This document shows positions 52,041 to 62,300 of a DNA stretch of 64,000 nt, piece after piece; the first letter of the stretch is position 1; every line of letters starts with the position of its first letter. The notes under the pieces were generated by a model. It had not been told where the DNA came from, ran no database searches, and was given only the letters and a program-made list of their open reading frames with translations. The stretch comes from Burkholderia pyrrocinia (GTDB lineage: Bacteria; Pseudomonadota; Gammaproteobacteria; Burkholderiales; Burkholderiaceae), in contig NZ_CP024903.1 in NCBI RefSeq assembly GCF_003330765.1, positions 1,116,001-1,180,000 of the forward strand, read 5' to 3'. A program made the translations under genes and the position numbers.

Positions 52041-52465
52041 TCTCGATGCCGAAATGAAAAACCGCTGGCGTGTGCCGGCGGTGCCGTCACGCCGTGAACA
52101 ATTGCCGCCGGCGGCACGCTTGACCCCAATCCAGTGATCTTCTGAACCCTCTCGTGCCGACGGGCAAAGGTGAGTCGGGCTCCGGTGGGTGCTCGTCCGG
52201 CCGGGTTTCTGGAAGATCGGGCGCTTGGCGACTTCCCGTCTCCCGGACTCAGCCCGGATGAACCATCGATACAACCGTTGAAGCTTCTCAGCTAGCGCAT
52301 TTCCGGGCGTGCCGCAATCGGCATTCAACCTCGCCTGCGCCAGGGGAATCCGGTCGCCTGACGCAACAACAGGCACAATACGGAATTCGCCACGGCCGCA
52401 CGCATGTTCGCAATTCGAACATCGCGCGACTGCGTCACCGCTGCCCGACATCCTTCCCAGTCGTC
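52041..52465. other. unexplained intergenic segment
   Basis: 425 bases with no recognised gene. An imperfect 9-bp stem at 52061-52082 follows the upstream gene but has no T-run. The part at about 52120-52330 has an unusually even composition for this genome, and a continuous minus-strand frame (with ALAEKLQRLYRWFIRAESGR) that looks faintly protein-like, yet I cannot match it to a family. It could be a relic of a mobile element. Confidence 0.35.
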
Positions 52466-53713
52466 ATGAACGCCACACTCGCTCCCGCGCGCGAGTCGAA
52501 CTCGCCGCGCTTCCTGCTGTTCCTGATCTGCCTGTTCGCGTCCGCCGGCCAGCTCGCGATCGACATTTACGTGCCCGCGCTGCCCGACATGGCACGTTCG
52601 TTCGCGACGACGCCGCAGGCGATCCAGTCGAGCGTGTCCGGCTACATGGCGGCCTATGCACTCGGCCAGCTCATCTTCGGCCCGATCGCCGACGCGTACG
52701 GTCGCAAGCGCGTGCTCGCGTTCGGGCTCGTGATCTATACGATCGGCTGCCTGCTGTCGCTCGGCGCGACGAACCTTGAGACATTCTTGCTCGCGCGCTG
52801 CCTGCAGGGCTTCGGCATCGCGACGACCAACCTGCTCGCGAAGGCGATCATCACCGATTCGTTCTCGGGCCAGGCGCTGATGCATGCGTTCACGTACATG
52901 TCGATCGCATGGGGGCTCGCGCCGATCGTCGCGCCCGTGATCGGCGCGCACCTGCAGACGTGGTTCGGCTGGCGGTCCTGCCTGGTGTTCCTGCTCGTGT
53001 ACTCGCTGGTGATGTGGGCGCTGCTGTGGCGTTACAAGGAAACCTTGCCGAAGCCCGTGCATCTCGAGCCGCGCACGTTGATCGCGAATGCCGGGAAGGT
53101 GCTGGCAAGCCCGGTATTTCAGAGCTGCTTCCTCGCGCAGGGGCTGTGCTACAGCATCCTGCTCGTGTTTAACATCGTCGGGCCGTTCATGGTGCAGACC
53201 ACGCTGCACCAGCCGCCGACCTTCTTCGGTTATCTCGCGCTCGGAATCGGCCTGATGTATTTCCTCGGCGGCCTGTCGAACCGGATTCACGGGCCGGGGC
53301 TGCCGAGCGCCGAGCAGCGGCTGCGGATCGGCGCGCGCGTGATGGCGGGCGCGTCGGTCGCGATGCTGGTGCTGGCGCTGACCGTCGGCCTGCGCGTGTG
53401 GACGCTTGCCACGCCGGTGCTCGTGATGGGCTTCTGCGCGGGCGCGATGTACCCGACGCTGATGGCGAAGGGCAATTCGCTGTTTCCGCATATCGCGGGC
53501 CTGACGAGCGCGATCCTCGGATGCGCGCTGCTGCTCGTGTCGTCAGCGATGATGGGGCTCGCCGGTTTCGTGTCGATCCATGTGCTGACGCCGCTCGCGG
53601 TGTTCTTCGTCGCGCTGTCGTTCATCGTCGTGTGGATGGTGACGAAGCTGCTGCGGTACCTGTCGCAGCAGCAGGCCGCGACCGTCGTGTGCGGGAGCGG
53701 GGAAGCCGCGTAA
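52466..53713 (+). CDS. Bcr/CflA-type MFS drug exporter
   Basis: A 415-residue, 12-helix major facilitator of the Bcr/CflA (DHA1) group. Typical marks are AIDIYVPALPDMARSF near residue 32, motif A GPIADAYGRKRVL at about 71-83, and motif C-like GLAPIVAPVIGAHLQTWFGW. It exports drugs such as sulfonamides or bicyclomycin, or sugars or autoinducers in some members. It reads alone on the plus strand, and downstream is a GNAT remnant. Confidence 0.87.
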   Translation: MNATLAPARESNSPRFLLFLICLFASAGQLAIDIYVPALPDMARSFATTPQAIQSSVSGYMAAYALGQLIFGPIADAYGRKRVLAFGLVIYTIGCLLSLGATNLETFLLARCLQGFGIATTNLLAKAIITDSFSGQALMHAFTYMSIAWGLAPIVAPVIGAHLQTWFGWRSCLVFLLVYSLVMWALLWRYKETLPKPVHLEPRTLIANAGKVLASPVFQSCFLAQGLCYSILLVFNIVGPFMVQTTLHQPPTFFGYLALGIGLMYFLGGLSNRIHGPGLPSAEQRLRIGARVMAGASVAMLVLALTVGLRVWTLATPVLVMGFCAGAMYPTLMAKGNSLFPHIAGLTSAILGCALLLVSSAMMGLAGFVSIHVLTPLAVFFVALSFIVVWMVTKLLRYLSQQQAATVVCGSGEAA

Positions 53714-53834
53714 GCGCCGCCTGTCGACCCGCTCATGAGCCTGATCCTGCTGAACCGCGTCGCCCGATCCGACGCCGCTAACCGCGCGAGCCGGCGCCAC
53801 GATCTGCCATGGGTCGACTCGTTCACCGACCAGA

Positions 53835-53993
53835 TGGGTCCAGCCCGGCAACCACGCATCGATCGCGCTGGTGCGGCGGCTCGGTTTCAGTAAAGAGGGG
53901 TTTTCGCCGTGCTATCTGCGCATCTGCGGTGAATGGCGCGACCACGAACGGTGGGCGCTGCTGGCCGACAGCGAGAACGAAGCGGGCGCCTGA
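53835..53993 (+). pseudogene. GNAT (RimJ/RimL-type) acetyltransferase C-terminal fragment
   Basis: The plus-strand frame reads WVQPGNHASIALVRRLGF, then SKEGFSPCYLRICGEWRDH and ERWALLADSENEAGA before TGA 53991-53993. The N-x-ASI-x-L-x-xx-LGF element and the YL-x-I-x-G-x-WRDH-x-x-WAL tail are the acetyl-CoA-binding end of RimJ/RimL-type acetyltransferases. Only about 50 residues remain, and the bases upstream encode nothing related. It is a truncated remnant. Confidence 0.7.
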
Positions 53994-54032
53994 CGCTCGA
54001 TACCGGCCGATTCCATTCCCGCAATAGACCCC

Positions 54033-54722
54033 TCACAGCGGATGCGCCGCGCCGGCCTGCGTCAATAGCGAAATGGCCGCCGGATCCGGCATCCCGTTCG
54101 AGTCGATCGCACCGGCCTTCGCGAGCGCGTCGAGATCGCTGTCGACGCCCGGTTGCCCGACCACGAACGACGTGGTCAGGAACGCCGGCGTCGCGAGCGT
54201 GACCGAATAGCGCTGCTGCAGGTTGGTCACCACGGCCGATTGCGCGGCCTGCACGGCGTTCGGGCTGCCCATCGCCTGCTGGAAGTGCAGGTTGCCCTGG
54301 AAATTGCCGATCAGCCCGGCCGTGTTCGTGCCGAGCTGTGCCGCGAGATAGACCAGCATCAGCTCGGTCTCGGGCGTCGTATTGAAGGTGCCGCCCGCAT
54401 AGGCGAGCGAATGCAGGCTCGTGCCGCCGGACGTCACGGTGATCACGCACGGCAGCGCGGCGTTGACCGTCACACGGTAGTTGCCGCCGCCGTCCGTCAG
54501 CGTCGTCGCCGAGCCCGTCGCACAACTGACCGCCACCGACGCGCTCGCGAGCGCGACGCCCGTGGCGGCCGTGCCCGACAGCGCGACGGTTTGCGTGTTG
54601 TCGTTGAAGCAGACATCCACGCCGAAGCAGGCGTCGCCGTTGCATGCCTGAAGCATCGCGAGCGTTGCGACGCAAAAGGCGCCCAGCGCGGGGCGGGTGA
54701 AGCGCGTAGGGCGAACGTTCAT
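54033..54722 (-). CDS. predicted lipoprotein with carboxypeptidase-regulatory-like region
   Basis: A 229-residue exported lipoprotein (signal ending LAMLQAC, Cys about residue 27). The mature N-terminus is Cys-rich (CNGDACFGVDVCFND). It is followed by a beta-sandwich-like stretch resembling the carboxypeptidase regulatory domain (TVALSGTAATGVALASASV, TLTDGGGNYRVTV) and a helical C-terminal half (AVQAAQSAVVTNLQQRYSVT). No enzymatic motif is visible. It is monocistronic on the minus strand, divergent from the TPM gene. Function unknown. Confidence 0.75.
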   Translation of the reverse strand: MNVRPTRFTRPALGAFCVATLAMLQACNGDACFGVDVCFNDNTQTVALSGTAATGVALASASVAVSCATGSATTLTDGGGNYRVTVNAALPCVITVTSGGTSLHSLAYAGGTFNTTPETELMLVYLAAQLGTNTAGLIGNFQGNLHFQQAMGSPNAVQAAQSAVVTNLQQRYSVTLATPAFLTTSFVVGQPGVDSDLDALAKAGAIDSNGMPDPAAISLLTQAGAAHPL

Positions 54723-54934
54723 GGTCGCGGGTGTCCGGGAGAAGGGGGCCGCCGATGCGCGCCCGGGGAAGCGGCGCTGTTCACATTCTAGATTCCGGAT
54801 TCGCGGGCTGCTTGTCCGTTTGCCCTTCCCGACGGAAACCTTTCAGTTCCCTTCGCAATTGGTTATGCTGCGGGACGATTAAAAACGATGAGAGAACGCG
54901 CCGTTCCCGATGGAGTCGGCGCGCCGTTTCCGAC

Positions 54935-56365
54935 ATGAACTTGAAACGACAGACGGGCCGGCCGTGCCCGCCGGGTGGCGAGGGCGATCCGGCATCGCCG
55001 GCAGGCGCGACCCGAAACGACATTCAGCCTGCACGCGCGTGTGGCGCGACCGGCCAATCCGGCGCATGGAAGGCCGTGCCGGTGGCCGTACTGGCAGCCG
55101 CGGCCTTGCTGTTCGGCAGCGCGGCCATTGCAGCACCAGCCGACGACGGCAGCACGGCCATCGCGGCATCGTCAGCCGGCGCGCCTCCCGTCCCGTCCTC
55201 GTCGTCCTGCACGCACGTGGCCGCCGCAGCGGCCTATCCCGTCGCCAGCAAGCCCGAAGCAGCGCCGCCGCTGAAAGGCCGCGTGACGGACATGACAGGC
55301 GTGCTGAGCACCGCATGCGCAGCCGAGTTGACCGACCGCCTCGCCGGGCTCGAGCAGCGGCTCGGCGTCCAGATCGCGGTCCTGCTGGTCGGTTCGACCG
55401 GGCAGTCGACGATCGAACAATTCGCGACCACCGTATTCGACCGATGGAAGCTCGGCCAGCGCAAGGTCGACAACGGCCTGCTGCTCGTCGCCGCGCTCAA
55501 TGACCATACCGTGCGGATCGAGGTCGGCTACGGGCTCGAAGGCACGATTCCGGACATCGTCGCGGGCCGGATCATTCGCGAGCGGATCGTGCCGGCGTTT
55601 CGCGAGAACCGCATCGAAGCCGGCATCAGCGATGCGGTCGATGTGCTGACGCGCGAAATGACGCCACTCGGCATGGCAACGCCAGCGCAGGCAACCCCGG
55701 AAGTGGCGACGCGCGGGCGCGACGATGCGTCCGCGACGGAGACCAAGGATGCGACGAACGCGACGCCTCGCGACGCACGGACCGGCGGCGAAAGGCGGGT
55801 GTCGAACGGCTTGCCGGAGCGGAAATCCGCGAATACGGGCGGCGTGCGGTTCTGGTTCCTGCTCGGGCTCGCCAACGTCGTGCTTGGCGTGGTCGCCGCG
55901 TGGCGCAAGCTGCGCCGCAAGCTTGCGCTGTCGGCCGCCGGTCTCGTCGCGGCCGTCGTGCCGATCGTGATGCTGCCGGTCGGCGCGATCTTCAACGGCA
56001 ATCTCGAAGCGATCCTGGGCGCCGCGCTGCTCGTCCCGGCGGCGGCCGGCGTCGGGCCGTGCCTGCTCGGCATCAACCTCGTCATTTCGGCGCGCGTGCG
56101 CAAGTACACGGCGATCGTGGGCGGGACGCTGTTCATGCTGATCGCAATCGGGCGCGAGATGCACTATTCGATCGGGGAAGTCCTGTCCGGGATCTTCGGC
56201 GTGCTGTGCGTGCTCGCCGCGATCTGGGCGAAGTTGACGGGCGGCGGCTCGTCTTCGTCGTCTTCATCGTCCGGCTCCCGGTCGGGTTCGTCGGGTTCGA
56301 GCTCCGATTCGTTTCGCGGCGGCGACGGTTCGAGCGGTGGTGGCGGCGCGTCGGGCCGCTGGTAG
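54935..56365 (+). CDS. TPM-domain membrane protein (YgcG-like)
   Basis: A 476-residue protein. It has a hydrophobic signal segment at about residues 47-68 (VAVLAAAALLFGSAAIAAPA), a periplasmic TPM (Psb32/MOLO1) domain at about 113-240 (VTDMTGVLSTACAAELTDRL, VGYGLEGTIPD, REN-x-EAGI), then about three membrane helices at 305-430. A C-terminal low-complexity Ser/Gly tail (SSSSSSSSGSRSGSSGSS and SGGGGASGRW) follows, as in YgcG proteins. ATG 54935 leaves an unusually long N-terminal segment before the signal, and upstream frames have no better site. It is followed by lemA after 81 bases, a conserved TPM-LemA pairing of unknown function. Confidence 0.83.
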   Translation: MNLKRQTGRPCPPGGEGDPASPAGATRNDIQPARACGATGQSGAWKAVPVAVLAAAALLFGSAAIAAPADDGSTAIAASSAGAPPVPSSSSCTHVAAAAAYPVASKPEAAPPLKGRVTDMTGVLSTACAAELTDRLAGLEQRLGVQIAVLLVGSTGQSTIEQFATTVFDRWKLGQRKVDNGLLLVAALNDHTVRIEVGYGLEGTIPDIVAGRIIRERIVPAFRENRIEAGISDAVDVLTREMTPLGMATPAQATPEVATRGRDDASATETKDATNATPRDARTGGERRVSNGLPERKSANTGGVRFWFLLGLANVVLGVVAAWRKLRRKLALSAAGLVAAVVPIVMLPVGAIFNGNLEAILGAALLVPAAAGVGPCLLGINLVISARVRKYTAIVGGTLFMLIAIGREMHYSIGEVLSGIFGVLCVLAAIWAKLTGGGSSSSSSSSGSRSGSSGSSSDSFRGGDGSSGGGGASGRW

Positions 56366-56446
56366 CCGCCGCGCGCAACGTGCCTGCGCAAAGAATATTT
56401 TTTACCTACCGCTCCGCCCGGAGCGTTCAACCGGAAACAACGAACG

Positions 56447-57067
56447 ATGAAATGGTTTCGAATCCTGCTCGTGTGCTGCGTGCTGGCTCCGCTCGCGGGG
56501 TGCGGCTATAACGCGATCCAGTCGTCCGACGAGGACATCAATGCCGCGTGGTCCGAAGTGCTGAACCAGTATCAGCGCCGCGCCGATCTCGTGCCGAACC
56601 TCGCCGCGTCGGTGCAGGGCTATGCGTCGCACGAGGAGCGCGTGCTGACCGAGGTGGCGTCGGCTCGTGCGCGCGTGGGCAGCGTGCAGATGACGCCGGA
56701 AATGGCGAAGGATCCGGCCGCGCTCGCGGCGTTCGATCAGCGGCAGGGGGAACTGTCGGGCGCGCTGAGCCGGCTGATGGTGGTGTCCGAGCGCTACCCG
56801 GAGCTGAAGGCGAACGAAGCGTTCCGCGACCTGCAGACGCAGCTCGAAGGCACGGAAAACCGCATCGCGGTCGCGCGCGGCCGCTACATCAAGACGGTGC
56901 AGCACTACAACGTGCAGATCCGCCAGTTCCCGGGCGTCGTGATCGCGAAGATCTTCGGCTACCAGCCGCGCCCGAACTTCAGCGTCGTGAACGAAGCGGC
57001 GATCTCGACCGCGCCGGCACTCGACTTCTCTGCCCAGCCGCCGAAGCCGAACGCGGCCGGCCAGTAA
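56447..57067 (+). CDS. lemA: LemA family protein
   Basis: A 206-residue LemA-family protein. It has a short N-terminal signal (LLVCCVLAPLAGC, lipobox-like) followed by the family's four-helix core with NAAWSEVLNQYQRRADLVPN, LSGALSRLMVVSERYPELKA, FRDLQTQLEGTENRIAVARG and QFPGVVIAKIFGYQPRPNF. LemA proteins sit in the membrane with a periplasmic helical domain, and their role is unresolved. It forms an operon with the upstream TPM protein and converges with pbpC, only 17 bases apart. Confidence 0.9.
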   Translation: MKWFRILLVCCVLAPLAGCGYNAIQSSDEDINAAWSEVLNQYQRRADLVPNLAASVQGYASHEERVLTEVASARARVGSVQMTPEMAKDPAALAAFDQRQGELSGALSRLMVVSERYPELKANEAFRDLQTQLEGTENRIAVARGRYIKTVQHYNVQIRQFPGVVIAKIFGYQPRPNFSVVNEAAISTAPALDFSAQPPKPNAAGQ

Positions 57068-57084
57068 GCGGCCGGCTCAGGCGC

Positions 57085-59301
57085 TCAGGGCTTGCGCGCG
57101 GCCGTTTTCGCGAACGCGCCGCGCACCTCGAAGCTGATCGCATCCGCGACGTTGCCGCGCGCGTCGACGAGTTCGAGCCGGTGCCGGCCCGGCCACGGCA
57201 TCCACGCGACGCGGTCGGCATGCCCGATTACCTTGTCGTCGAGCCGCCACGCGAACCGCGCGGCGTGCCCGGCCGAGCGCTCGAACCAGATCCGCTGGTT
57301 CTTCGGCGGAATGTCCGGGTCGATCGCGAAGATCGTGCCGTCGGTCGGCGCGCCGATCGTCAGCGGCGCGCGTGCGCGGTCCTTGCCCGGCGTGACGGGT
57401 GCGGCGAGCCGGATCGTGTCGACCGCGGTCCCCGCGATGAACCACTCGTTGCGCGCCGGCTCGAGGTCGCGCTCGAACGTGATGCGGCGCGCCTCGACGC
57501 CAGCCGGCGCGCGCGGCGCGCGGCTCGGCAGGTCGCGGTGCAGGTAGCCGACGACGGCCGACCACACGGGCGACGCGCCCGTGACGCCCGACACGTCCCA
57601 CATCGGCGAGCCGTCCGCATTGCCGACCCACACGCCGACCGTATAGCGCGACGTGAAGCCGACGGTCCAGTTGTCGCGCATGTCCTTGCTGGTGCCGGTC
57701 TTGACCGCCGAGAAGAAGCGCGTCGCGAGCGGGTTGTCGAAGCCGAACGTGCGCACGCGCGCGTTGTTGTCGGAGAGGATATCGGTAACGACGAAGCTGG
57801 CCGCCTCGCTGAACACGTGCGTGCCGCCGTCCGCATGCGCGGGTGCCGGTGCCGGCAGGTCGACGACCTTGCGCGCGACGCCGCCGTTCGCGAGCGCGCG
57901 ATACGCGTTGGTCAGCGACAGCAGCGTGACGTCCGCGCTGCCGAGCGCGAGGCTGAAGCCGTAGTAGTCGCCTTCCTGCGCGAGCGGCAGGCCGAGCGCG
58001 GTCAGCGTGCGCGCGAAGCGGTGCGGCGTGACGAGCACGAGCGTGCGCACGGCCGGCACGTTCAGCGAGCCGCCGAGCGCGCTGCGCACGCTCACCCAGC
58101 CCTTGAAGTCCTTGTCGTAGTTCTGCGGAATGTACAGGCCGCCGCCGGCGGCGAGGTTGATCGGTGCGTCGTCGAGCAGCGACGCGGCCGTCAGCCGCTT
58201 TTCGTCGAGCGCCTGCGCATAGAGGAACGGCTTGAGCGTCGAGCCGGCCTGGCGCGGCGCGAGCACGGCGTCCACGTCGCGCGCGCTGGACAACGCGCCC
58301 GACGATCCGACCCATGCGCGAATCTCGCCGGTCGCGTTGTCGATCACGACGACCGCACCGTCCTGCACGTTGCGCCGGTGCGCGGGCGCGTTGAGTTCGG
58401 TCAGCGCGCGCATCAGCGTGTCGCGCACGAAGCGCTGCAGCGGTGCATCGAGCGTCGTGCGAACCTGTGCGCCGGCCGCTGGCCTGACCTCGGCCGCGAT
58501 ACGTCGCGCGAAGTGTGGGGCGAGGGCGGCGCCATCGTCGTGTACGGCGTTGGCCGGACGCGCGGTGACGAGCTGCACATAACCGTCGAGCGACGCGCAT
58601 GCCTGTTCGGCATGCATGTCGCGCAGGATGCGGCACGCGCGCTCGGCGATCTTCGTGGGCGCCGCGTTGGGTGCGCGCACGAGTGCGGCCGCGATCGCGG
58701 CTTCGCGCGCGTCGAGGCCCGACGGCGCCTTGCCGAACAGCACCTGCGACAGCGCGCCGAGCCCGACCGTTTCGCCGCGGAACGGCACCAGATTCAGATA
58801 CGCCTCGAGGATCTGGTCCTTGCGCCAGCCGCGTTCGAGCCGCAGCGCGTTCACTGCCTGCGTGGCCTTCTGCGGCAGCGAGCGCTGGCCCGAGCGGCGC
58901 GGCGAATCGCTGAGCAGCCCGGCGAGCTGCATCGTGACGGTCGACGCGCCGCGCGTGCGCTCGTTCCACAGGTTGCCCCACGCGGCGCCGGCGATCCCGC
59001 GCCAGTCGACGCCGCTGTGTTCGTAGAAACGCCTGTCCTCGGAGACGACGATCGCCTCGCGAAACGCGGGCGAGACGTCCGCGAGCGACACCCAGTCGCC
59101 GCGCCGTTCGGTGAGGTCGACGCGCGTGCGCTGCAGCGGCGTGCCGTCGCGCGCGAGCAGCACCCAGTCGGAACTGCGCCAGTCGCGGCGCACGTCGTCG
59201 TAGCCCGGCAGCGCATGCGCGACGAGCGGCGCGGCCAGCACGACGGCGACGAATACGCGGCCGGCGAAACGCGCCGGCCGCGGCAAAACCAGATCGATCA
59301 T
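57085..59301 (-). CDS. pbpC: penicillin-binding protein 1C
   Basis: A 738-residue bifunctional class A PBP. It has an N-terminal membrane anchor (about residues 8-28) and a GT51 glycosyltransferase domain with the catalytic EDRRFYEHSGVDWRGIAGA. The transpeptidase domain has SxxK in QAGSTLKPF, SLTNAYRALANGG and KTGTSKDMRDNWTVGF. A C-terminal BiPBP_C beta domain follows (about residues 640-735). It synthesises peptidoglycan strands in the periplasm and in E. coli is linked to defence of the wall. It starts 7 bases after the alpha-2-macroglobulin gene, the same order as E. coli yfhM-pbpC, so they are co-transcribed. Confidence 0.92.
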   Translation of the reverse strand: MIDLVLPRPARFAGRVFVAVVLAAPLVAHALPGYDDVRRDWRSSDWVLLARDGTPLQRTRVDLTERRGDWVSLADVSPAFREAIVVSEDRRFYEHSGVDWRGIAGAAWGNLWNERTRGASTVTMQLAGLLSDSPRRSGQRSLPQKATQAVNALRLERGWRKDQILEAYLNLVPFRGETVGLGALSQVLFGKAPSGLDAREAAIAAALVRAPNAAPTKIAERACRILRDMHAEQACASLDGYVQLVTARPANAVHDDGAALAPHFARRIAAEVRPAAGAQVRTTLDAPLQRFVRDTLMRALTELNAPAHRRNVQDGAVVVIDNATGEIRAWVGSSGALSSARDVDAVLAPRQAGSTLKPFLYAQALDEKRLTAASLLDDAPINLAAGGGLYIPQNYDKDFKGWVSVRSALGGSLNVPAVRTLVLVTPHRFARTLTALGLPLAQEGDYYGFSLALGSADVTLLSLTNAYRALANGGVARKVVDLPAPAPAHADGGTHVFSEAASFVVTDILSDNNARVRTFGFDNPLATRFFSAVKTGTSKDMRDNWTVGFTSRYTVGVWVGNADGSPMWDVSGVTGASPVWSAVVGYLHRDLPSRAPRAPAGVEARRITFERDLEPARNEWFIAGTAVDTIRLAAPVTPGKDRARAPLTIGAPTDGTIFAIDPDIPPKNQRIWFERSAGHAARFAWRLDDKVIGHADRVAWMPWPGRHRLELVDARGNVADAISFEVRGAFAKTAARKP

Positions 59302-59308
59302 CGCTTGC

Positions 59309-62300
59309 TCACGACTTGCCCGCGTCGGCCGGCTTCACGGTCATCGGCGGGTTCGGCCACAGGCCGTACACGGACGGCGCGTACAGCGCCTCGACGCGCG
59401 TCGGCGGCAGCCCGAACGTGCCGACGTTGTTCAGCCGCACCGTGTACTCGACCGAGAATTTGCCCTTCGGCAAATAGTCGTAGTACGCGCGATAACCGTC
59501 GAAATCGCGCTCGATGAACGCCGGCCACGCGCCGTTCGGCGTCTTCTCGCCCTGCGTCGCGGCTTCGGAGTCGCGGCCGAGGCCCGAGCCGAGGATCGTC
59601 GCGCCGGACGGGATCGGATCGTTGACGACGACCCACGTCATGTCGCTTTGCGCATCGATGTCGAGATGCACGCGCACGACGTCGCCGCGCGTCAGCACGC
59701 CCTTGACGGCGGGCGACACCGGCGTGACGGTCTTCGTGATCCGGTAGCCGGCCGCGAACGGCGCGCGCAGCGGCACGGCCGCGAGGCTTTCGACCGTTGC
59801 CCACGGGCGCCCCGTGCCGTCCTGCGTGACGGACAGCGTGGCCGGCGCCTGCGACGCGCGCGGCCACGGCAGCATCACGCTGCGGGCCGCGGCGGCGCGG
59901 GTGGCGGCGGTGGCCGACGCCGGCGTGTCGGCGGGCGCCGATGCCAGCGACCACGAGATCGAGCGCTCGTCGCCGCCGAGCGCGACCTTGGTCGCGCCGG
60001 AAACGGGCGTGCTCTCGTAGGTGCGCGAGAAGCGTTCGACCGCGAGCAGCCCGAGCGCATTCGACGTCGTCGTTTGCCATGCGCCCTGGCGCTGCAGTGC
60101 GAGCAGGCCGGCTGTGACGCGCGGCATCTCGTCCTTCCACGCCGGGTCGCCCGCGAATTCCAGCGCGAGACGCGCGGCGTTGGTCTCGTTGCTGGTCATC
60201 AGCCACCACAGGTCGTCGTCGCGCGCGGTCGAGAACACGAGCTGCGTGCCCGCGTACGTGAGGCGCGCGCGCAGGATCTGTTCGACCTGCGCGCGTTTCT
60301 CGTCGCGTTGCGGGATGTCCTTCACGCGCGTCAGGATCGCGTGATAGTCGATCACCGCCGAGGTCGGCCACTGGTTCGGCGCGATCTCGATCGAGCCGAG
60401 CATGCGGCCCTGCGCGGCGCCGTAGCGAGACAGCGCCTCGATCGCGGCGAGCTTGCGCAGGTCGCGATCCTGGCGCGGCGCCCACGCGTTGCGCTCGATG
60501 CGGCCGTCGACGAAGCGCGCGAGCCCGGCTTCGAGCTGCGTGCGCAGGTCTTCCGGCAGCGCGAAGCGCGGGTCGAGACGGCTTGCCTCGTCGGACACCA
60601 CGAGCAGGTACGACGACAGCGTCGGGCTGCCGTAGTGCGAATCGTCGGACGACGGCGGGAAGTAGCTCGCGAGCCCGTCGCTGTCGAGGTAGACGGGCAT
60701 GCGTGCGACCAGCGCCTGCCATTGCGCGGGGTCGCGCAGGCCGATCGCACGCGACGCCTGCTGTTCGAGACAGCGGTACGGATAGCGCTCGAACCAGCGC
60801 CGCACGCCGGGCAGGCCGTCGGCAAGCTTCGATTGCAGCGACACGGCGATGCCGCCGCGCGGTGCGCCGTGGGCATTGCTCGCGGCGCCGGCCGGTGCCG
60901 ACACGGGCACCGTCAGCGTGCCGTCGACCTGCGCGAGCGTCGCCTGCTGCACCGTTACCGGCAGCGCGGGCACCACCTTCTGCGCGACCGCCAGCGCGTC
61001 AGACGCGCGCTTGCCGCCTTGCTCGGCCGCTTCGATGCGCCAGTTCAGCGCCCCGGCCGTGTCGAGCGCCTGCTCGGGCACGGTGATCGTCCATGCGACC
61101 TCGGTCGCCGTATTGGCCGCGAGCGACACGGTTTGAGGCGCGACGTCGAGGCCCGTCACGCGCGGCGTCACGACGACCTGCATCGCGCGGTCGGTCGTGT
61201 TGCGCAGCGTGACCTGCGCGCGGAACGCGTCGCCTTCGCGCACGAGCGGCGGCAGGCCCGAGATCAGCTGCAGATCCTGCGTGCTGCGGATCGACGTGCT
61301 GCCCGTGCCGAAACGGTCGGGGCCGACCGCCGCGATCGCGACGATCCGGAAGCGTGTAAGCGCGTCGTTCAGCGGCACCTCGACGGTCGCGCTGCCGTTC
61401 GCGTCGAGCGTCACGCGCGGATTCCACAGCAGCAGCGTGTCGAACAGCTCGCGCGTCGGCGCACTGCCGCCGCCGCCGCCGGCCGGCACGGCCTTGCGGC
61501 CGAAGTGGCGGCGACCGACGATTTCCATCTGCGCGGTAGCCGTCTCGACGCCGTACGCACGCCGTCGCAGCATCGCGTCGAGCAGGTCCCAGCTGTTGTT
61601 CGGCATCAGTTCGAGCAGCGCCTCGTCGACGGCCGCGACCGCGATCTGCGTGCCGGCCGGCGCGGGCTGGCCGTTCGGCAGCGTGACCTTCACGTGCGCC
61701 TGCGCCTTGCTGCGCACCGTATAGCGCGTCGCGTCGGTCGTCACGGTCACGCCGAGGCGGTGGACGCCCGTGCCGACCTTGATTTCGCCGAGGCCGTAGC
61801 GGAACGCGGGCTTCGACAGGTCGACGAACGCGGTCGGCGCTTCATAGTGGCGGCCTTCGCGCCAGAACGCGCGGGCCCATTCGACCGGCGCTTTCCAGCC
61901 CCACGTGAAGAACGAGTACCACGGCACTTCGCGAATCCGGCCGCGCAGCGCGAGCACCGACACGTAGACGTTCGGCCCCCACGATTCGCCGACCTTCAGG
62001 TCGACGGTCGGGTTCTTGCCGTTCAGTTCGACGATGTGCGTTTCCATCACGCCGCCGCGCTCGACCGCGACCAGCGCGGTCGCATAGCGGAACGGCATGC
62101 GCACCTGGAAGCGGGCCGTTTCGCCCGGCTCGTACGAAGTCTTCTCCGGGATCACGTCGATCCGGTCGGTGTTGTCGCCGCCGAACCAGAGTTGATCCTC
62201 GCGCGTGACCCAGACCGACGTCGATGCGTTCGACGTGCGGCCGTCGCCGTCCTTCGCGACTGCGATCAGCTGCACGTTGCCGGCCTGTTCGAGCGTCGCG

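Noticed and set aside
52061..52082. Terminator after the GltI-like gene
   Set aside because: The 9-bp stem contains a mismatch and has no T-run, so it is too weak to call.
56548..59517. 989-codon plus-strand frame
   Set aside because: Antisense to pbpC and out of frame with lemA. Composition is that of a reverse-strand shadow.
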